Origin: Nocardia sp. MH4
Lineage (GTDB): Bacteria; Actinomycetota; Actinomycetes; Mycobacteriales; Mycobacteriaceae
DNA length: 64,000 nt
Direction of reading: 5' to 3'
Assembly (NCBI RefSeq): GCF_019266065.1
Contig: NZ_LPNR01000134.1
Coordinates: 1 to 64,000, forward strand
Of the stretch, positions 1-8,571 are shown one piece after another. A model generated the notes under the pieces. It was given only the letters and a program-made list of their open reading frames with translations. It did not search any database and had not been told where the DNA came from. Each line of letters starts with the position of its first letter. Position 1 is the stretch's first letter. The translations under genes and the position numbers were made by a program.

Positions 1-1082
1 GCCTGCCGCCAATGCGTCGCGATCGCGCCCGCGACAGCGGAATCCGGCCCGCCCCGGTCGGTCAGCGCCTCCGCCGCGGCGCGGTGCAGGGCGGTGCGCC
101 GCGACGGCGGCAGATCCGCGTACACCGCGTCGCGGATCAGGGCGTGGGTGAAACCGGTGGTGCCGTCGCCGAAGCGGCGGACGATCCCCGCCGCGGTGGC
201 CGCGTCGACGGCGTCCGGCACCCGGGCGGTGGCGCAGACCCGCGCCAGCAGTTCGGCGTCGATGCGCTCGCCGAGCACGCTGGCGGCACTGAGCACGTCG
301 ACGTCGGCCGGCGCGAGACGGTCGAGCTGGGCCAGCACCAATCGGCGCACCGCCGGGGTGGAGAGCAGGGCGTCGTCGCCGGTATCGGATTCCGCCGCAC
401 CGGATTCCAGCACGAGGCGGACCAGCAGGGGATTGCCGTCCGTGCGGTCGTGCACGCGGGCGGCGAGATCGGCGGACCGGCCGCGCTGCTCGAGCCAGTA
501 CCGCACCTCCGGCTCGGAAAGTCCTGGTACGGACAGCGACTGGGTGTGCGGCAGCCGCAGCCAGTCGGACTGGTGACCGAGCAGCGTCCGGCCCGCCGGT
601 TCGCGCGCGGTGCCGACGATGAGCAGCTTGGCGCGAGCGGTCTCGGTGGCGACGTGGGTGAGCAGCGCGAGGGAGGTGGGGTCGGCCCAGTGCAGATCGT
701 CGAGGACGAGCAGCAGACCGGTGTCCGCGGCCGCCGCGATGAGCACGTCCGCGACCTCGGTGAACATCCGGAATCGCCGCGCGGCCGCACCGCCGCCGGG
801 CTCGGTCACCGTGGCCAGGGCGGCGGCGAGTGCGGGCAGGTCGCGGGCAGCCCGGTGCCACGGCCACAGCGGCGGCGTCCCGGCGTCGTCGAGCGCGTTG
901 CCCCGCGCCACCCGCAGGCCCGACTCGTCGGCCAGCTCCACCGCGCGTTCGGCCAGCCACGACTTGCCGATCCCGGCCGCACCGCTGACCAGCACGAACC
1001 GGCCCGCACCCGAGGCGGCGGCCAGGACCGCCGCACGCAGCCGCGCGATCTCCTGATGCCGTCCGACGGCCGGAGTCTGCAT
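1..1082 (-). CDS. AAA-ATPase (LuxR/MalT-like) transcriptional regulator, N-terminal part
   Basis: The gene runs off the left edge, so only about 360 N-terminal residues are visible. The ATG at 1082 gives MQTPAVGRHQEIARL, a typical start for the stand-alone AAA regulators that end in a LuxR helix-turn-helix. Walker A (GAAGIGKS, residues 34-41) and Walker B (LLLVLDDLHWAD, about 122-133, with the D-D-L-H-W-A-D signature of the AAA_16/MalT group) are intact. In this family the ATPase module is followed by TPR-like repeats and a C-terminal LuxR DNA-binding domain; both would lie outside the window, so assignment as a transcription factor is inference. It is divergent from the 1205 gene, with about 120 bp between them. 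Confidence 0.8.
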   Translation of the reverse strand, partial: MQTPAVGRHQEIARLRAAVLAAASGAGRFVLVSGAAGIGKSWLAERAVELADESGLRVARGNALDDAGTPPLWPWHRAARDLPALAAALATVTEPGGGAAARRFRMFTEVADVLIAAAADTGLLLVLDDLHWADPTSLALLTHVATETARAKLLIVGTAREPAGRTLLGHQSDWLRLPHTQSLSVPGLSEPEVRYWLEQRGRSADLAARVHDRTDGNPLLVRLVLESGAAESDTGDDALLSTPAVRRLVLAQLDRLAPADVDVLSAASVLGERIDAELLARVCATARVPDAVDAATAAGIVRRFGDGTTGFTHALIRDAVYADLPPSRRTALHRAAAEALTDRGGPDSAVAGAIATHWRQ

Positions 1083-1204
1083 CGCACCAGTATCGCGCCT
1101 ACGGCGGAATTCAGTACCGCGGATACGTACCGGCACTGATCCGGGCGCGTCCGCGCGCGGCGATCCTGGAATCACCCAATTCCCCAGGTCAGGAGCTCAA
1201 AATC

Positions 1205-1540
1205 ATGTACGCACACCTTGTCTGGTTCGACCGGCCACGCACCGCCGACGAACTGGCGGCCGCCGACTTCGCCGCCGCGCACCGCATCCGCCCCGCCCTG
1301 GCCACCGTGCCGGGCCTGCTCGACTACTACGAACTGCGCCGTCCCGACGGCTCCGGCGTGGTGATCGGGATCGGCGAGACCGAGGAAGCCCTGCACGCGG
1401 TGCGCGCGGCCATCCTCGCCACCGAACTGCTGCCGGGCGAGGACCCGGCGCTGCTGCCCGGGCCCGACCGGGTGGAGATCTATCCGGTCCTGCACCACCA
1501 CGACACCGCCGCCATCTACGCCGAGGGGGCGCGGTCATGA
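1205..1540 (+). CDS. small hypothetical protein, possibly ferredoxin-like (dimeric alpha-beta barrel)
   Basis: This is a 111-residue protein beginning MYAHLVWFDRPRTADELAAA. An AGGAG ribosome-binding site lies upstream of the ATG. The short beta-alpha-beta pattern and the central Tyr-Tyr-Glu-Leu stretch recall small dimeric alpha-beta-barrel proteins (monooxygenase-like), but no diagnostic residue is present and I do not assign a function. Its TGA overlaps the ATG of the YceI gene (ATGA at 1537-1540), so the two are very likely co-transcribed and translationally coupled. Confidence 0.72.
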   Translation: MYAHLVWFDRPRTADELAAADFAAAHRIRPALATVPGLLDYYELRRPDGSGVVIGIGETEEALHAVRAAILATELLPGEDPALLPGPDRVEIYPVLHHHDTAAIYAEGARS

Positions 1541-2163
1541 ACTGGATCATGGTGGGCGAACAACGGCCCACGGAGTGGGTGGCCGCGCCACAGCGGTGCA
1601 CCGCGCGCTTCCAGGTCGGCCATTTCGGGCGGCGCACCGTGCACGGGTCGATGCCGGTACTGGCGGGCCGTCTCACGGTCGGCCCCGACGGGCAGCCCCA
1701 GACGATCACCGGCGTCGTCGACCTGGCCGCGATCGACACCGGCCACCCCCGACGCGATCGTGACCTGCGCAAACCGGGCCTGCTCGATCTGGACCGGCAC
1801 CCGCGGATGAGCTTCGTCGCCGACGACATCACCGGCACCGACGGGGAGTGGCGCGTCGCGGGCGTGGCCACCGTGCGTGGCCGGGACGTGCCGCTGGTGT
1901 TCACCGTCACCCGGTTCGACCTGGGCGGCGACACGGTCGCCGTCCGGGCGGAGGCCGTGCTCGACCGCAGGCAGCTCGGGATCAAGGCACCGGAATTCCT
2001 GATCGGGCGCTGGGTGACGATCGCGGTCCACGTCGTGCTGCGGCCCGACTACAGGTCGGCGAGCGCGAGTCCGGTCAACGGGCTCCCGATCCGCGCCAAC
2101 TCGGTGTCGGTGCCCGAACCCACGTCGACGAACCTGATGCCACCGCCGAGATCGCTGACGTAG
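1537..2163 (+). CDS. YceI-family protein
   Basis: YceI proteins are lipocalin-like eight-stranded barrels that bind isoprenoid or other lipophilic ligands. Visible family features are the early W...STARFQVGHFGRRTVHGS-like strand pair, the central DTG/RDxDLRKPGLLDLDRHP segment and the D-R-x-x-L-G-I-K-A-P motif near residue 150. No signal peptide is seen, so this is a cytoplasmic YceI. The YceI fold ends near residue 170 (nt 2047); the last ~38 residues are a proline/serine-rich tail that overlaps the 3' end of the opposing beta-propeller gene by 115 bp. That tail looks like read-through into antisense sequence rather than a domain. Coupled to the 1205 gene by an ATGA overlap. Confidence 0.85.
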   Translation: MNWIMVGEQRPTEWVAAPQRCTARFQVGHFGRRTVHGSMPVLAGRLTVGPDGQPQTITGVVDLAAIDTGHPRRDRDLRKPGLLDLDRHPRMSFVADDITGTDGEWRVAGVATVRGRDVPLVFTVTRFDLGGDTVAVRAEAVLDRRQLGIKAPEFLIGRWVTIAVHVVLRPDYRSASASPVNGLPIRANSVSVPEPTSTNLMPPPRSLT

Positions 2164-2945
2164 AAGCAGGTCCCGAGCCCGGCCAAGCCGATCGCCTCCC
2201 GATACCCGGTGGAGAGCACCTTCGGGGTGCCGACCTCGGGCTGCACGGTCGCGGCGTAGAGCGCGTTGCCCTCGGGGCGGGCGCCCCGATCGGTCCACAC
2301 CAGGTGGGCGACGCCGTGCAGTTCGAGGTCGATCGGCTCGGGCAGGCCCTGCCAGAGCAGTTCGATGTCGGGGCGGTCGGCGGGATCGGTACCGGCGGGC
2401 AGGTCGATCGGGGCGCGGAAGATCCGGCCGTCGCCCGCCTTGGCGGCACCCTTCTGGGTCCAGTAGACGAGGCGGCGGTCGAGATCGAGACAGATGCCGA
2501 CGCACCAGTTCCGAGCGATCTCGGCGTCGGCGTCGCTCCGGCCGGTCACCACGATCGGGCGCAGGTCCGCGCCGTCGAGATCGCAGGTGAGCACGGCCAT
2601 GCCCTCGCGGTCGCACCAGTACAACCGGCCCGCCTCGAAATCGGCGGTCAACTGCTTGCCGGTGGTGAAGGCGCCGCGCGGCACGATCGTGGTGCGGTTG
2701 CCGCCGTCGAGATCGACCCGCTCGATCGATCCGTTGGGGGTGAAGAACTCCGGTTCGGTGTCGGGAAGCGCGCCCGGGTCGGGCTTGCCCATATTGGTCC
2801 AGTAGATATGGCCGCGCAGCTGATCGACCACCACGCCGTCGGGGAACTCGTCGAGTCCGTCGACGACCGTGCGCACCGAGCCGTCGTCGAGCGAGACGGC
2901 CAGCATCGCAGCGGCTTTGAGGTCGAGGGCGAGCAACTCGGTCAT
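2049..2945 (-). CDS. YWTD/LDL-receptor class B beta-propeller protein
   Basis: The 298-residue protein carries repeated Y-W-T-D-like blades: HIYWTNMG near residue 48, LYWCDREG near 109, LVYWTQKG near 160 and HLVWTDRG near 215. This matches the six-bladed propeller seen in LDL-receptor class B repeats and in SMP-30-like lactonases. There is no signal peptide. Its ATG overlaps the TGA of the 3-hydroxyacyl-CoA dehydrogenase gene (2942-2945), so the two form an operon; a role as a hydrolase or lactonase acting with the dehydrogenase is possible but is inference. Its 3' end overlaps the YceI gene on the other strand. Confidence 0.83.
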   Translation of the reverse strand: MTELLALDLKAAAMLAVSLDDGSVRTVVDGLDEFPDGVVVDQLRGHIYWTNMGKPDPGALPDTEPEFFTPNGSIERVDLDGGNRTTIVPRGAFTTGKQLTADFEAGRLYWCDREGMAVLTCDLDGADLRPIVVTGRSDADAEIARNWCVGICLDLDRRLVYWTQKGAAKAGDGRIFRAPIDLPAGTDPADRPDIELLWQGLPEPIDLELHGVAHLVWTDRGARPEGNALYAATVQPEVGTPKVLSTGYREAIGLAGLGTCFYVSDLGGGIRFVDVGSGTDTELARIGSPLTGLALADL

Positions 2946-3814
2946 GACCGCGGCTTGGGGTAGTCGTCGTAGAAGCCCTCACCCGTCTTCACGCCGAGCT
3001 TGCCCTTGTCGACGTACTCGTGCAGCAGTTTGCGCGGCCCCGCGGGCAGATTCGGATTCTCCGCGGCGTAGTGCTCCTCGATATCGAGCACCACGTCCAG
3101 ACCCACCTGATCCATCATCCGGAACGGGCCCGCCTTCGTGCCGAAGTTGCGCGCGAACATGTCGTCGACGTCTTTCGGAATGGACACGCCCTCGTAGACC
3201 ACCTCGAGCGACTCGCGTTTGATGGCCGCCCAGATGCGATTGAAGATGAAGCCGGTGCTCTCCTTGCGGACCAGGAACGGGTGCAGGCCGAACTCCGGGA
3301 ACGTCTTCAGCACGAATTCCAGGATGTCCTGCGATGTCTTGCCGTCCGACATCACATCGAGCACGGTCGACTGAGGCGGCATATAGAAGTGCGTATTGAG
3401 CATGCGGTCGGCCGTCTTCAGGCCCTCGGTGAACAACCGGCTGGCGTACGACGACGAATTGGAGGCCAGGATCGCATCCGCGTCGGCGTCGCCCTCGAGC
3501 TGGGCGAAGATCTTCTTCTTCAGGTCGAGGACCTCCGGCACCGCCTCGACCACCAGCCACGCGCCCGCGACGGCCGTCGCCTGGTCGGGCACGTACTCGA
3601 CGGTGCCGGGCGACCCACCGGGCACCGACGCGGCAACGCCGGGCAACTGTTCCTCGACGAAGGCGACGGCCGCCGCGCCCTGTTCGGCGCCGGGATCGGT
3701 GATCCGGACCAGCCCGCCCCTGGTCGCGAACATCAGCGCGATGCGTCTGCCCAGCGTGCCCGCCCCGATGACGGCGACCGGACGATCGAGATGATTCTGC
3801 GGAACACTGCTCAC
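2942..3814 (-). CDS. 3-hydroxyacyl-CoA dehydrogenase (NAD-dependent)
   Basis: This is a 290-residue two-domain dehydrogenase. The Rossmann motif VIGAGTLGRRIA is at residues 15-26, the E-A-V-P-E loop at 90-94, and the catalytic His is in N-T-H-F-Y-M-P-P (His142). The C-terminal helical domain contains GFIFNRIWAA, typical of the family. The reaction expected is oxidation of a 3-hydroxyacyl-CoA (or a related 3-hydroxy acid) with NAD+. I chose the GTG at 3814 because GAGGGAG lies just upstream and the NAD fold begins 12 residues later; an upstream extension to 3991 has no family support. Operonic with the YWTD propeller gene. The local form S-S-S in place of the more usual S-T-S is within family variation. 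Confidence 0.88.
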   Translation of the reverse strand: MSSVPQNHLDRPVAVIGAGTLGRRIALMFATRGGLVRITDPGAEQGAAAVAFVEEQLPGVAASVPGGSPGTVEYVPDQATAVAGAWLVVEAVPEVLDLKKKIFAQLEGDADADAILASNSSSYASRLFTEGLKTADRMLNTHFYMPPQSTVLDVMSDGKTSQDILEFVLKTFPEFGLHPFLVRKESTGFIFNRIWAAIKRESLEVVYEGVSIPKDVDDMFARNFGTKAGPFRMMDQVGLDVVLDIEEHYAAENPNLPAGPRKLLHEYVDKGKLGVKTGEGFYDDYPKPRS

Positions 3815-3935
3815 GACGACTCCCTCTACGCAGGTGACGGGAAGAACTCGGGTGACGCGACGGATCTGCGCCTCCAGGCTATCGCCGGTCGTCGGCAAAC
3901 GGGTCGCGACTCGGGACGAATACCGCCATCCGCCG

Positions 3936-3966
3936 TTGACACCCCGTCGCGACCGGTCAGAATGTG
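3936..3966 (+). promoter_or_regulatory. possible promoter for the DUF445 gene
   Basis: A perfect TTGACA is present at 3936-3941 in the 210-bp divergent gap. The -10 region (around 3960-3966, GAATGTG) is a poor match, so this is only a candidate. Two direct ACGTTCTTC repeats follow at about 3979-3997. Confidence 0.25.
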
Positions 3967-4024
3967 ATTGCCTTATCCTCACGTTCTTCACGTTCTTCGC
4001 GCGTCAGCACTAGGGGGCTCCTCG

Positions 4025-5380
4025 ATGACCACACTGGCCTCCGGACTCTTCATCGATTGGGAAGATCTGACGGGGCAGTCGAAATTCGTGGTCGATCTGA
4101 TCAGTTTCCCGATCTTCAGCGCGCTCGCCGGCTGGCTGACCAACTGGACCGGCGTGCTCATGCTGTTCTGGCCGGTGCAGTTCAAGGGCTTCCGGGTGCC
4201 GATGCTGCACGTGCTGTACCCCTATCTCCCGCGCCGGGTCCAGGTGCTGCCGACCTTCTCCGGCGACGGGCGCAGGCTCGGTTTCCAGGGCTTCATTCCC
4301 GCTCGCGCCGAGAAGATGGCCAGCATCTGCGTCGACAAGGCGCTGATGCGGATCGGCAGCCCGCGCGACTTCATCCATGAGCTCGATCTCGACGGCATCG
4401 GCGACTACCTGGCCGAACGGGCGCGCGATCAGGTGCAGCCGATCGTCGACGAGATCATGTACCGGGAGAATCCCGACCTGTGGCGTTCGCTGCCGCGGCC
4501 GGTGAAGCAGGCCGTCTACCAGCGGGTCGACCGGCAGCTGCCCGCGCTGGGCAGGCGCGCGTTCGCGAGCCTGGGCGACAACATCGACCAGTTGCTCGAC
4601 GTCAAGAACTTCGTGATCAGGTACCTCGAGAAGAACCCGAACATCCTCAAGGACCTGACCACCACCATCGCGGCGCCGGAACTGAAGTTCATGGCGCGGG
4701 TCGGTCTGCTCGGCGCGCCGTTCGGTCTGGTGCTGGCGCTGTACCTGCACGTGCACTCGCAGATCCCGTACTGGGGCGCGGTGCCCGCGTGGGTGATCGT
4801 GCTGCTGGCCTCGGCCGCGATCGGCGTGATCGTCAACGTCATCGCGATCAAGATGGTGTTCGAGCCGGGCGATCCGCAGCCGCGCTACAAGTACCTGTGG
4901 CGCCAGGCCCTGCTGGCCAAGCGGCAGCCGCAGGCGGCGACCGACCTGGCGCACATCCTGGCCTACCAGGTGCTGACCGTGGAGAACCTGTCCAACGAAC
5001 TGCTCGAGGGCCCCAACGGGGACAAGACCCGGCAGCTGATCGAGCGGGTGGTGGCCGAGGAGATCCACCAGCAGCTGGGCCCGACCGCGTTCATGGTGCG
5101 GGCGGCGATCGGCAAGAAGGGCTACGACAACCTGGCGATCTCGGGCGCGGGCGCCGGTCTGAGCCTGGCGCCGGAGATGGTCGACGACGAGAAGTTCGTG
5201 CTCGAGCAGGCCAAGAAGATCGATGCCTTCGCCGATCGCAAGCTGCAGAAGCTGACGCCGGGCGAGTTCATGGAGATGTTCTACGCGGCGGTCGAGCAGG
5301 ACGCCTGGCTGCTGTACCTGCACGGCGGCGTGCTCGGCGTGGCCGTCGGCGGGCTGCACCTGCTGACCTTCGGCTGGTAG
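4025..5380 (+). CDS. DUF445-family membrane protein
   Basis: The 451-residue protein has an N-terminal hydrophobic segment with the family-typical G-W-L-T-N-W pattern (about residues 36-55). A long helical region follows, then two adjacent membrane helices (about 222-268) around the second repeat V-I-A-I-K-M-V-F-x-P, and a C-terminal hydrophobic end (LYLHGGVLGVAVGGLHLLTFGW). This arrangement, with the N-x-x-A-I/G-V-L-M-L-F-P-type loop repeated twice, is that of DUF445/YheB-like proteins, whose function is not established. The ATG at 4025 follows a GGGGG-containing ribosome-binding site. A hairpin with a T-tract follows the stop. Confidence 0.82.
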   Translation: MTTLASGLFIDWEDLTGQSKFVVDLISFPIFSALAGWLTNWTGVLMLFWPVQFKGFRVPMLHVLYPYLPRRVQVLPTFSGDGRRLGFQGFIPARAEKMASICVDKALMRIGSPRDFIHELDLDGIGDYLAERARDQVQPIVDEIMYRENPDLWRSLPRPVKQAVYQRVDRQLPALGRRAFASLGDNIDQLLDVKNFVIRYLEKNPNILKDLTTTIAAPELKFMARVGLLGAPFGLVLALYLHVHSQIPYWGAVPAWVIVLLASAAIGVIVNVIAIKMVFEPGDPQPRYKYLWRQALLAKRQPQAATDLAHILAYQVLTVENLSNELLEGPNGDKTRQLIERVVAEEIHQQLGPTAFMVRAAIGKKGYDNLAISGAGAGLSLAPEMVDDEKFVLEQAKKIDAFADRKLQKLTPGEFMEMFYAAVEQDAWLLYLHGGVLGVAVGGLHLLTFGW

Positions 5381-5390
5381 CGCGCCGCAA

Positions 5391-5416
5391 GAACAAGCAC
5401 GCGTGCTTGCATTTTT
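5391..5416 (+). terminator. intrinsic terminator after the DUF445 gene
   Basis: The perfect palindrome CAAGCACGCGTGCTTG (5394-5409) is followed by CATTTTT. It lies 13 bp past the stop of the DUF445 gene and fits a Rho-independent terminator with a short stem and a CGCG loop. Confidence 0.7.
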
Positions 5417-5487
5417 CTGGAGGCGCTGAGATTCTTGGTGACGAGGCGCACCCGTACCGGGTCGCGCCACGATCGGCAAGGGAACAG

Positions 5488-6279
5488 ATGGCTGACCTCG
5501 CAGCGCTCCTCGACGACTTCGCCGCCGAATGCGCGGAGCTGGAAAACCTGGTCGCACCGCTGACCGCCGCCCAGTGGCAGACCGCCACCCCGTCCCCAGG
5601 CTGGGATATCACCACCCAGATCGCCCACCTGACCTGGACCGACGAGGTCTCCAAGCTGGCCGCCACCGACGGTGAGACCTTCGCGAAGCTGCTGGCCGAG
5701 GCCGCGCCCAAGATGTTCACCTTCGTCGACGAGGCTGCCGAGGAACTCGCGCAGACCCCGCCCGCCGACCTGCTCGTGCGCTGGCGCGCCGGTCGCGAGG
5801 CGCTGATCGCCGCGCTGGCCGCCGTCCCGGCGGGCACCAAGCTGCCCTGGTTCGGCCCGCCGATGAGTCCGGCGTCGATGATCTCCGCGCGGATCATGGA
5901 GACCTGGGCGCACGGACAGGACGTCGCCGACGCGCTCGGCGTCGAGCGCACGCCCACCGCCCGGCTGCGCACCGTCGCCCACATCAGCGTCCGCACCCGC
6001 AACTACGCCTACACGGTGCACGGCGAATCCGGGCCCGCCGAGGAATTCCGGGTGGAACTGACCGCGCCCGACGGCAGCTTGTGGACCTGGGGTCCCGAGG
6101 ACGCCGCGCAGCGCGTCACCGGCCCGGCCGTCGACTTCTGCCTGGTCGCGACCCAGCGTCGGCATCGCGAGGACACCGCCCTGGTCACCGAGGGCCCCGA
6201 CGCCGAACATTGGCTCGGCATCGCGCAGGCCTTCGCCGGGCCGCCCGGAGCGGGCCGCGAAGCCGGTCAGTTCGCCTGA
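5488..6279 (+). CDS. DinB/mycothiol-dependent maleylpyruvate isomerase-like protein (TIGR03084 type)
   Basis: The 263-residue protein begins MADLAALLDDFAAECAELENLV and contains the three-site metal signature of the DinB/MDMPI four-helix fold: P-G-W-D-I-T-T-Q-I-A-H-L (His near residue 44), and later E-T-W-A-H-G-Q-D-V-A-D-A-L (His near 140). Such proteins in actinobacteria bind a divalent metal and often use mycothiol. The C-terminal part (about 165-255) resembles the SCP2-like second domain found in the TIGR03084 group. The substrate is unknown. The ATG is preceded by AAGGGAACAG. It stands alone between a terminator and a structured intergenic region. Confidence 0.8.
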   Translation: MADLAALLDDFAAECAELENLVAPLTAAQWQTATPSPGWDITTQIAHLTWTDEVSKLAATDGETFAKLLAEAAPKMFTFVDEAAEELAQTPPADLLVRWRAGREALIAALAAVPAGTKLPWFGPPMSPASMISARIMETWAHGQDVADALGVERTPTARLRTVAHISVRTRNYAYTVHGESGPAEEFRVELTAPDGSLWTWGPEDAAQRVTGPAVDFCLVATQRRHREDTALVTEGPDAEHWLGIAQAFAGPPGAGREAGQFA

Positions 6280-6617
6280 CCACACGTTGCGAACAGGCGA
6301 GCGTCAGTCTCTGAGCGCCATTCGTGCCGACTGCCCCGGACTTCGTTGGCCGGGGGGTTGACCTCCGTGGCAGTCGTGAATGACGCTCGCCTGCTTCGTA
6401 GAGGTACCCCACGGCGCGCTGTGAGAAACAACAGAAGGCGCGCGACACCGCCCTGACCCGCACTGATAGGTCAGCTGTCCAGATGTGGTCCTGATCTCAC
6501 CGGGCGGGGGTGCTAACAACAGCTAGCACGGGCGTACCGTGGAAATCAGCGCGTGGCTTTCAACGATGCGGGCCCCGTCCCCTCGGGTACACCCACAGGT
6601 ACAGGAAGGACCGCATC
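6280..6617. other. 338-bp intergenic region with a long inverted repeat and a candidate operator
   Basis: No gene is supported here. A perfect 13-bp inverted repeat (CAGGCGAGCGTCA at 6294-6306, its complement at 6381-6393) encloses a second stem (CGACTGCC at 6328-6335 with GGCAGTCG at 6369-6376) and a small CCCCGG/CCGGGG stem (about 6334-6355), so about 100 nt can fold as nested hairpins. Nearer the next gene, GTGCTA-N8-TAGCAC (6510-6529) is a possible operator. The nested hairpin may end transcription of the upstream gene, or be an RNA element. Confidence 0.5.
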
Positions 6618-7301
6618 GTGACCGCACATCGACCCGCTCAGATCGCGCGTCTGTCCGCCACCGTCATCGCCGGCGCCGCCAGCCTCTGCCTCACCGTCGC
6701 CGCGGGCGCCTACATCGTCAACCACATGCCCGATCTCGCGCCGCCGCGGGCCGATGACAACGCGGCCCCCGCCGCGACACCGGGCTCGGGACACCACCGC
6801 CCCGCGCTCACCGAGGACTCCTCGCCGCGCGCCACCTACGACCTCGTCGAGCTCGCGGTATCGACCGAGCGCACGGTGCCCGCCGCGACCAGGGCCCCGG
6901 TGACCGCGCAGCAGTCCGGGGTCGGGGCCACACCCGACAATTCGGCGCTGGCCGGTCGGCTCAAGATCGGCACCACCTACGTCGGGGCGCAGGTCGCCCC
7001 CGCCCGCACCGACACCATCGCCTTCACGGTCGACACCAACCTGGTGACGATGGCGTCGAAGTACCTGGGCATCACCGTCGACCCGGCCGGGGTGACCGCG
7101 TTGCGCACCGAACTCGACACCCGCCGTGGCGAAGTGGTGTTCGTGCTCTCCGATCCCGGCCTCGGCAGCCACACGCTGCGCGTGGAACGGGTGCAGAAGC
7201 CGGGCACCGAGCCCGCGCCGGTCGACGCCGCGCAGGCCGACGAGCAGGCCGCGGCACCGACCACATCGGCCGACGAGGCGCCGACTACCGTCGGCGTGTG
7301 A
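6618..7301 (+). CDS. hypothetical membrane-anchored or secreted protein
   Basis: I do not recognise the family. The 227-residue product has a short basic N-terminus, a hydrophobic segment at about 11-31 (SATVIAGAASLCLTVAAGAY) that can be a signal anchor, a Pro/Ala/Thr-rich linker, and a compact C-terminal region (about 115-200) with alternating hydrophobic strands. The GTG start at 6618 is preceded by AGGAAGGA at a normal distance. Its stop overlaps the GTG start of lhgO by GTGA, so the two are co-transcribed, but the context gives no clear functional hint. Confidence 0.7.
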   Translation: MTAHRPAQIARLSATVIAGAASLCLTVAAGAYIVNHMPDLAPPRADDNAAPAATPGSGHHRPALTEDSSPRATYDLVELAVSTERTVPAATRAPVTAQQSGVGATPDNSALAGRLKIGTTYVGAQVAPARTDTIAFTVDTNLVTMASKYLGITVDPAGVTALRTELDTRRGEVVFVLSDPGLGSHTLRVERVQKPGTEPAPVDAAQADEQAAAPTTSADEAPTTVGV

Positions 7302-8503
7302 GTTCTGGCGGCACCGCGCGCGGTGCGTACGACTTCTGCGTGCTCGGCGGCGGCATCGTCGGCGTGGCGACCGCGCACCGGCTGCTGAGCACCCGTCCCG
7401 GCGCGAGCCTGCTGCTGGTGGACAAGGAGTCGAGTCTCGGCGCGCACCAGACCGGGCACAACAGCGGCGTCATCCACTCCGGGATCTACTACCCGCCCGA
7501 CAGTTTGAAGGCACGGCTGTGCCGGGCGGGCGCGCGGTGGACCAAGGAGTTCGCCGCCGCCAACGACATTCCGTTCGAGGTCTGCGGAAAGCTGCTGGTG
7601 GCCACCGATTCCGCCGAGCACGCGCGGATGCTCGATCTCTACGAGCGCTCCATCGCCAACGGCGTCGACGTGGCGGCGATCGACGCGGCCGAGCTGGTGC
7701 GCCGCGAGCCCCGGATCACCGGCGTCGGCGCGCTGTTCGTGCCCGCCACCGGCATCATCGACTACGCGAAGGTGACGGCCGCGCTGGCCGATCAGGTGGT
7801 GGCGATGGGCGGGCGGATCGCGCTCGACACCGTCATCGAGGCGATCAGCGAAACCGGTTCGGCGGTCACGATTTCCGGGCCCACCGGGTCCTTCACCGCA
7901 CGCACGCTGGTGGTTTGCGCCGGATTGCAGGCCGACCGGATGGCGCGGATGGCGGGCCTTAGCACCGACTTCCGCATCGTCCCGTTCCGCGGCGAGTACT
8001 ACCGGCTGCCGCCCGAACGGGCCGAGCTGGTGCGCACGCTGATCTATCCGGTGCCCGATCCCGCGCTGCCGTTCCTCGGCGTGCATCTGAGCCCGACCAT
8101 CGACGGGGAGCTGACCGTCGGGCCGAACGCGGTGCTCGGGCTGGCCAGGGAGGGGTATCCGAAGGGGAGCGTGAACGTGCGGGACGCGGTCGAGGTGCTG
8201 CGCTTTCCCGGCGTCCACCGAGTCGCCCGCGCACATCTGCGGACCGGGGCGCGCGAACTGCGCAACTCGGTGTTCAAGCGGGGCTATCTCGCCGAATGCC
8301 GCAGATACTGTCCAGAACTCACGACCGCGGACCTGCTGCCGCATCGCGCGGGCATCCGCGCGCAGGCGGTGCTGCGCGACGGCACCCTGGTGCACGACTT
8401 CCTGATCGAGCGGACGCCGCGCTCGATCCATGTGCTCAACGCGCCCTCACCTGCGGCTACGTCGGCGATGCCGATCGCGGAGTACCTCGTCGACCAGCTC
8501 TGA
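7298..8503 (+). CDS. lhgO: L-2-hydroxyglutarate oxidase
   Basis: The 401-residue FAD enzyme opens with the dinucleotide fold C-V-L-G-G-G-I-V-G-V-A (GGGIVG at 17-22). It continues with the family blocks SSLGAHQTGHNSGVIHSG (His and Ser residues near the FAD), LCRAGARW, G-K-L-L-V-A, P-A-T-G-I-I-D-Y and the C-terminal H-V-L-N-A-P-S-P-A-A-T-S-A. These are characteristic of LhgO/L2HGDH, which oxidises L-2-hydroxyglutarate to 2-oxoglutarate. Length is typical. It is translationally coupled to the preceding hypothetical gene. No other glutarate-pathway gene is near. Confidence 0.92.
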   Translation: MSSGGTARGAYDFCVLGGGIVGVATAHRLLSTRPGASLLLVDKESSLGAHQTGHNSGVIHSGIYYPPDSLKARLCRAGARWTKEFAAANDIPFEVCGKLLVATDSAEHARMLDLYERSIANGVDVAAIDAAELVRREPRITGVGALFVPATGIIDYAKVTAALADQVVAMGGRIALDTVIEAISETGSAVTISGPTGSFTARTLVVCAGLQADRMARMAGLSTDFRIVPFRGEYYRLPPERAELVRTLIYPVPDPALPFLGVHLSPTIDGELTVGPNAVLGLAREGYPKGSVNVRDAVEVLRFPGVHRVARAHLRTGARELRNSVFKRGYLAECRRYCPELTTADLLPHRAGIRAQAVLRDGTLVHDFLIERTPRSIHVLNAPSPAATSAMPIAEYLVDQL

Positions 8504-8571
8504 GCGTCAATCTGGCAAATAAAGAGGATATTTGTAGTAATTTTGAGCCCATCCGTGATCAGGGAGGGCCG

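Noticed and set aside
5281..6285. 334-codon antisense frame over the DinB-like gene
   Set aside because: Shadow of a high-GC gene; the sense product has metal-site motifs and a ribosome-binding site.
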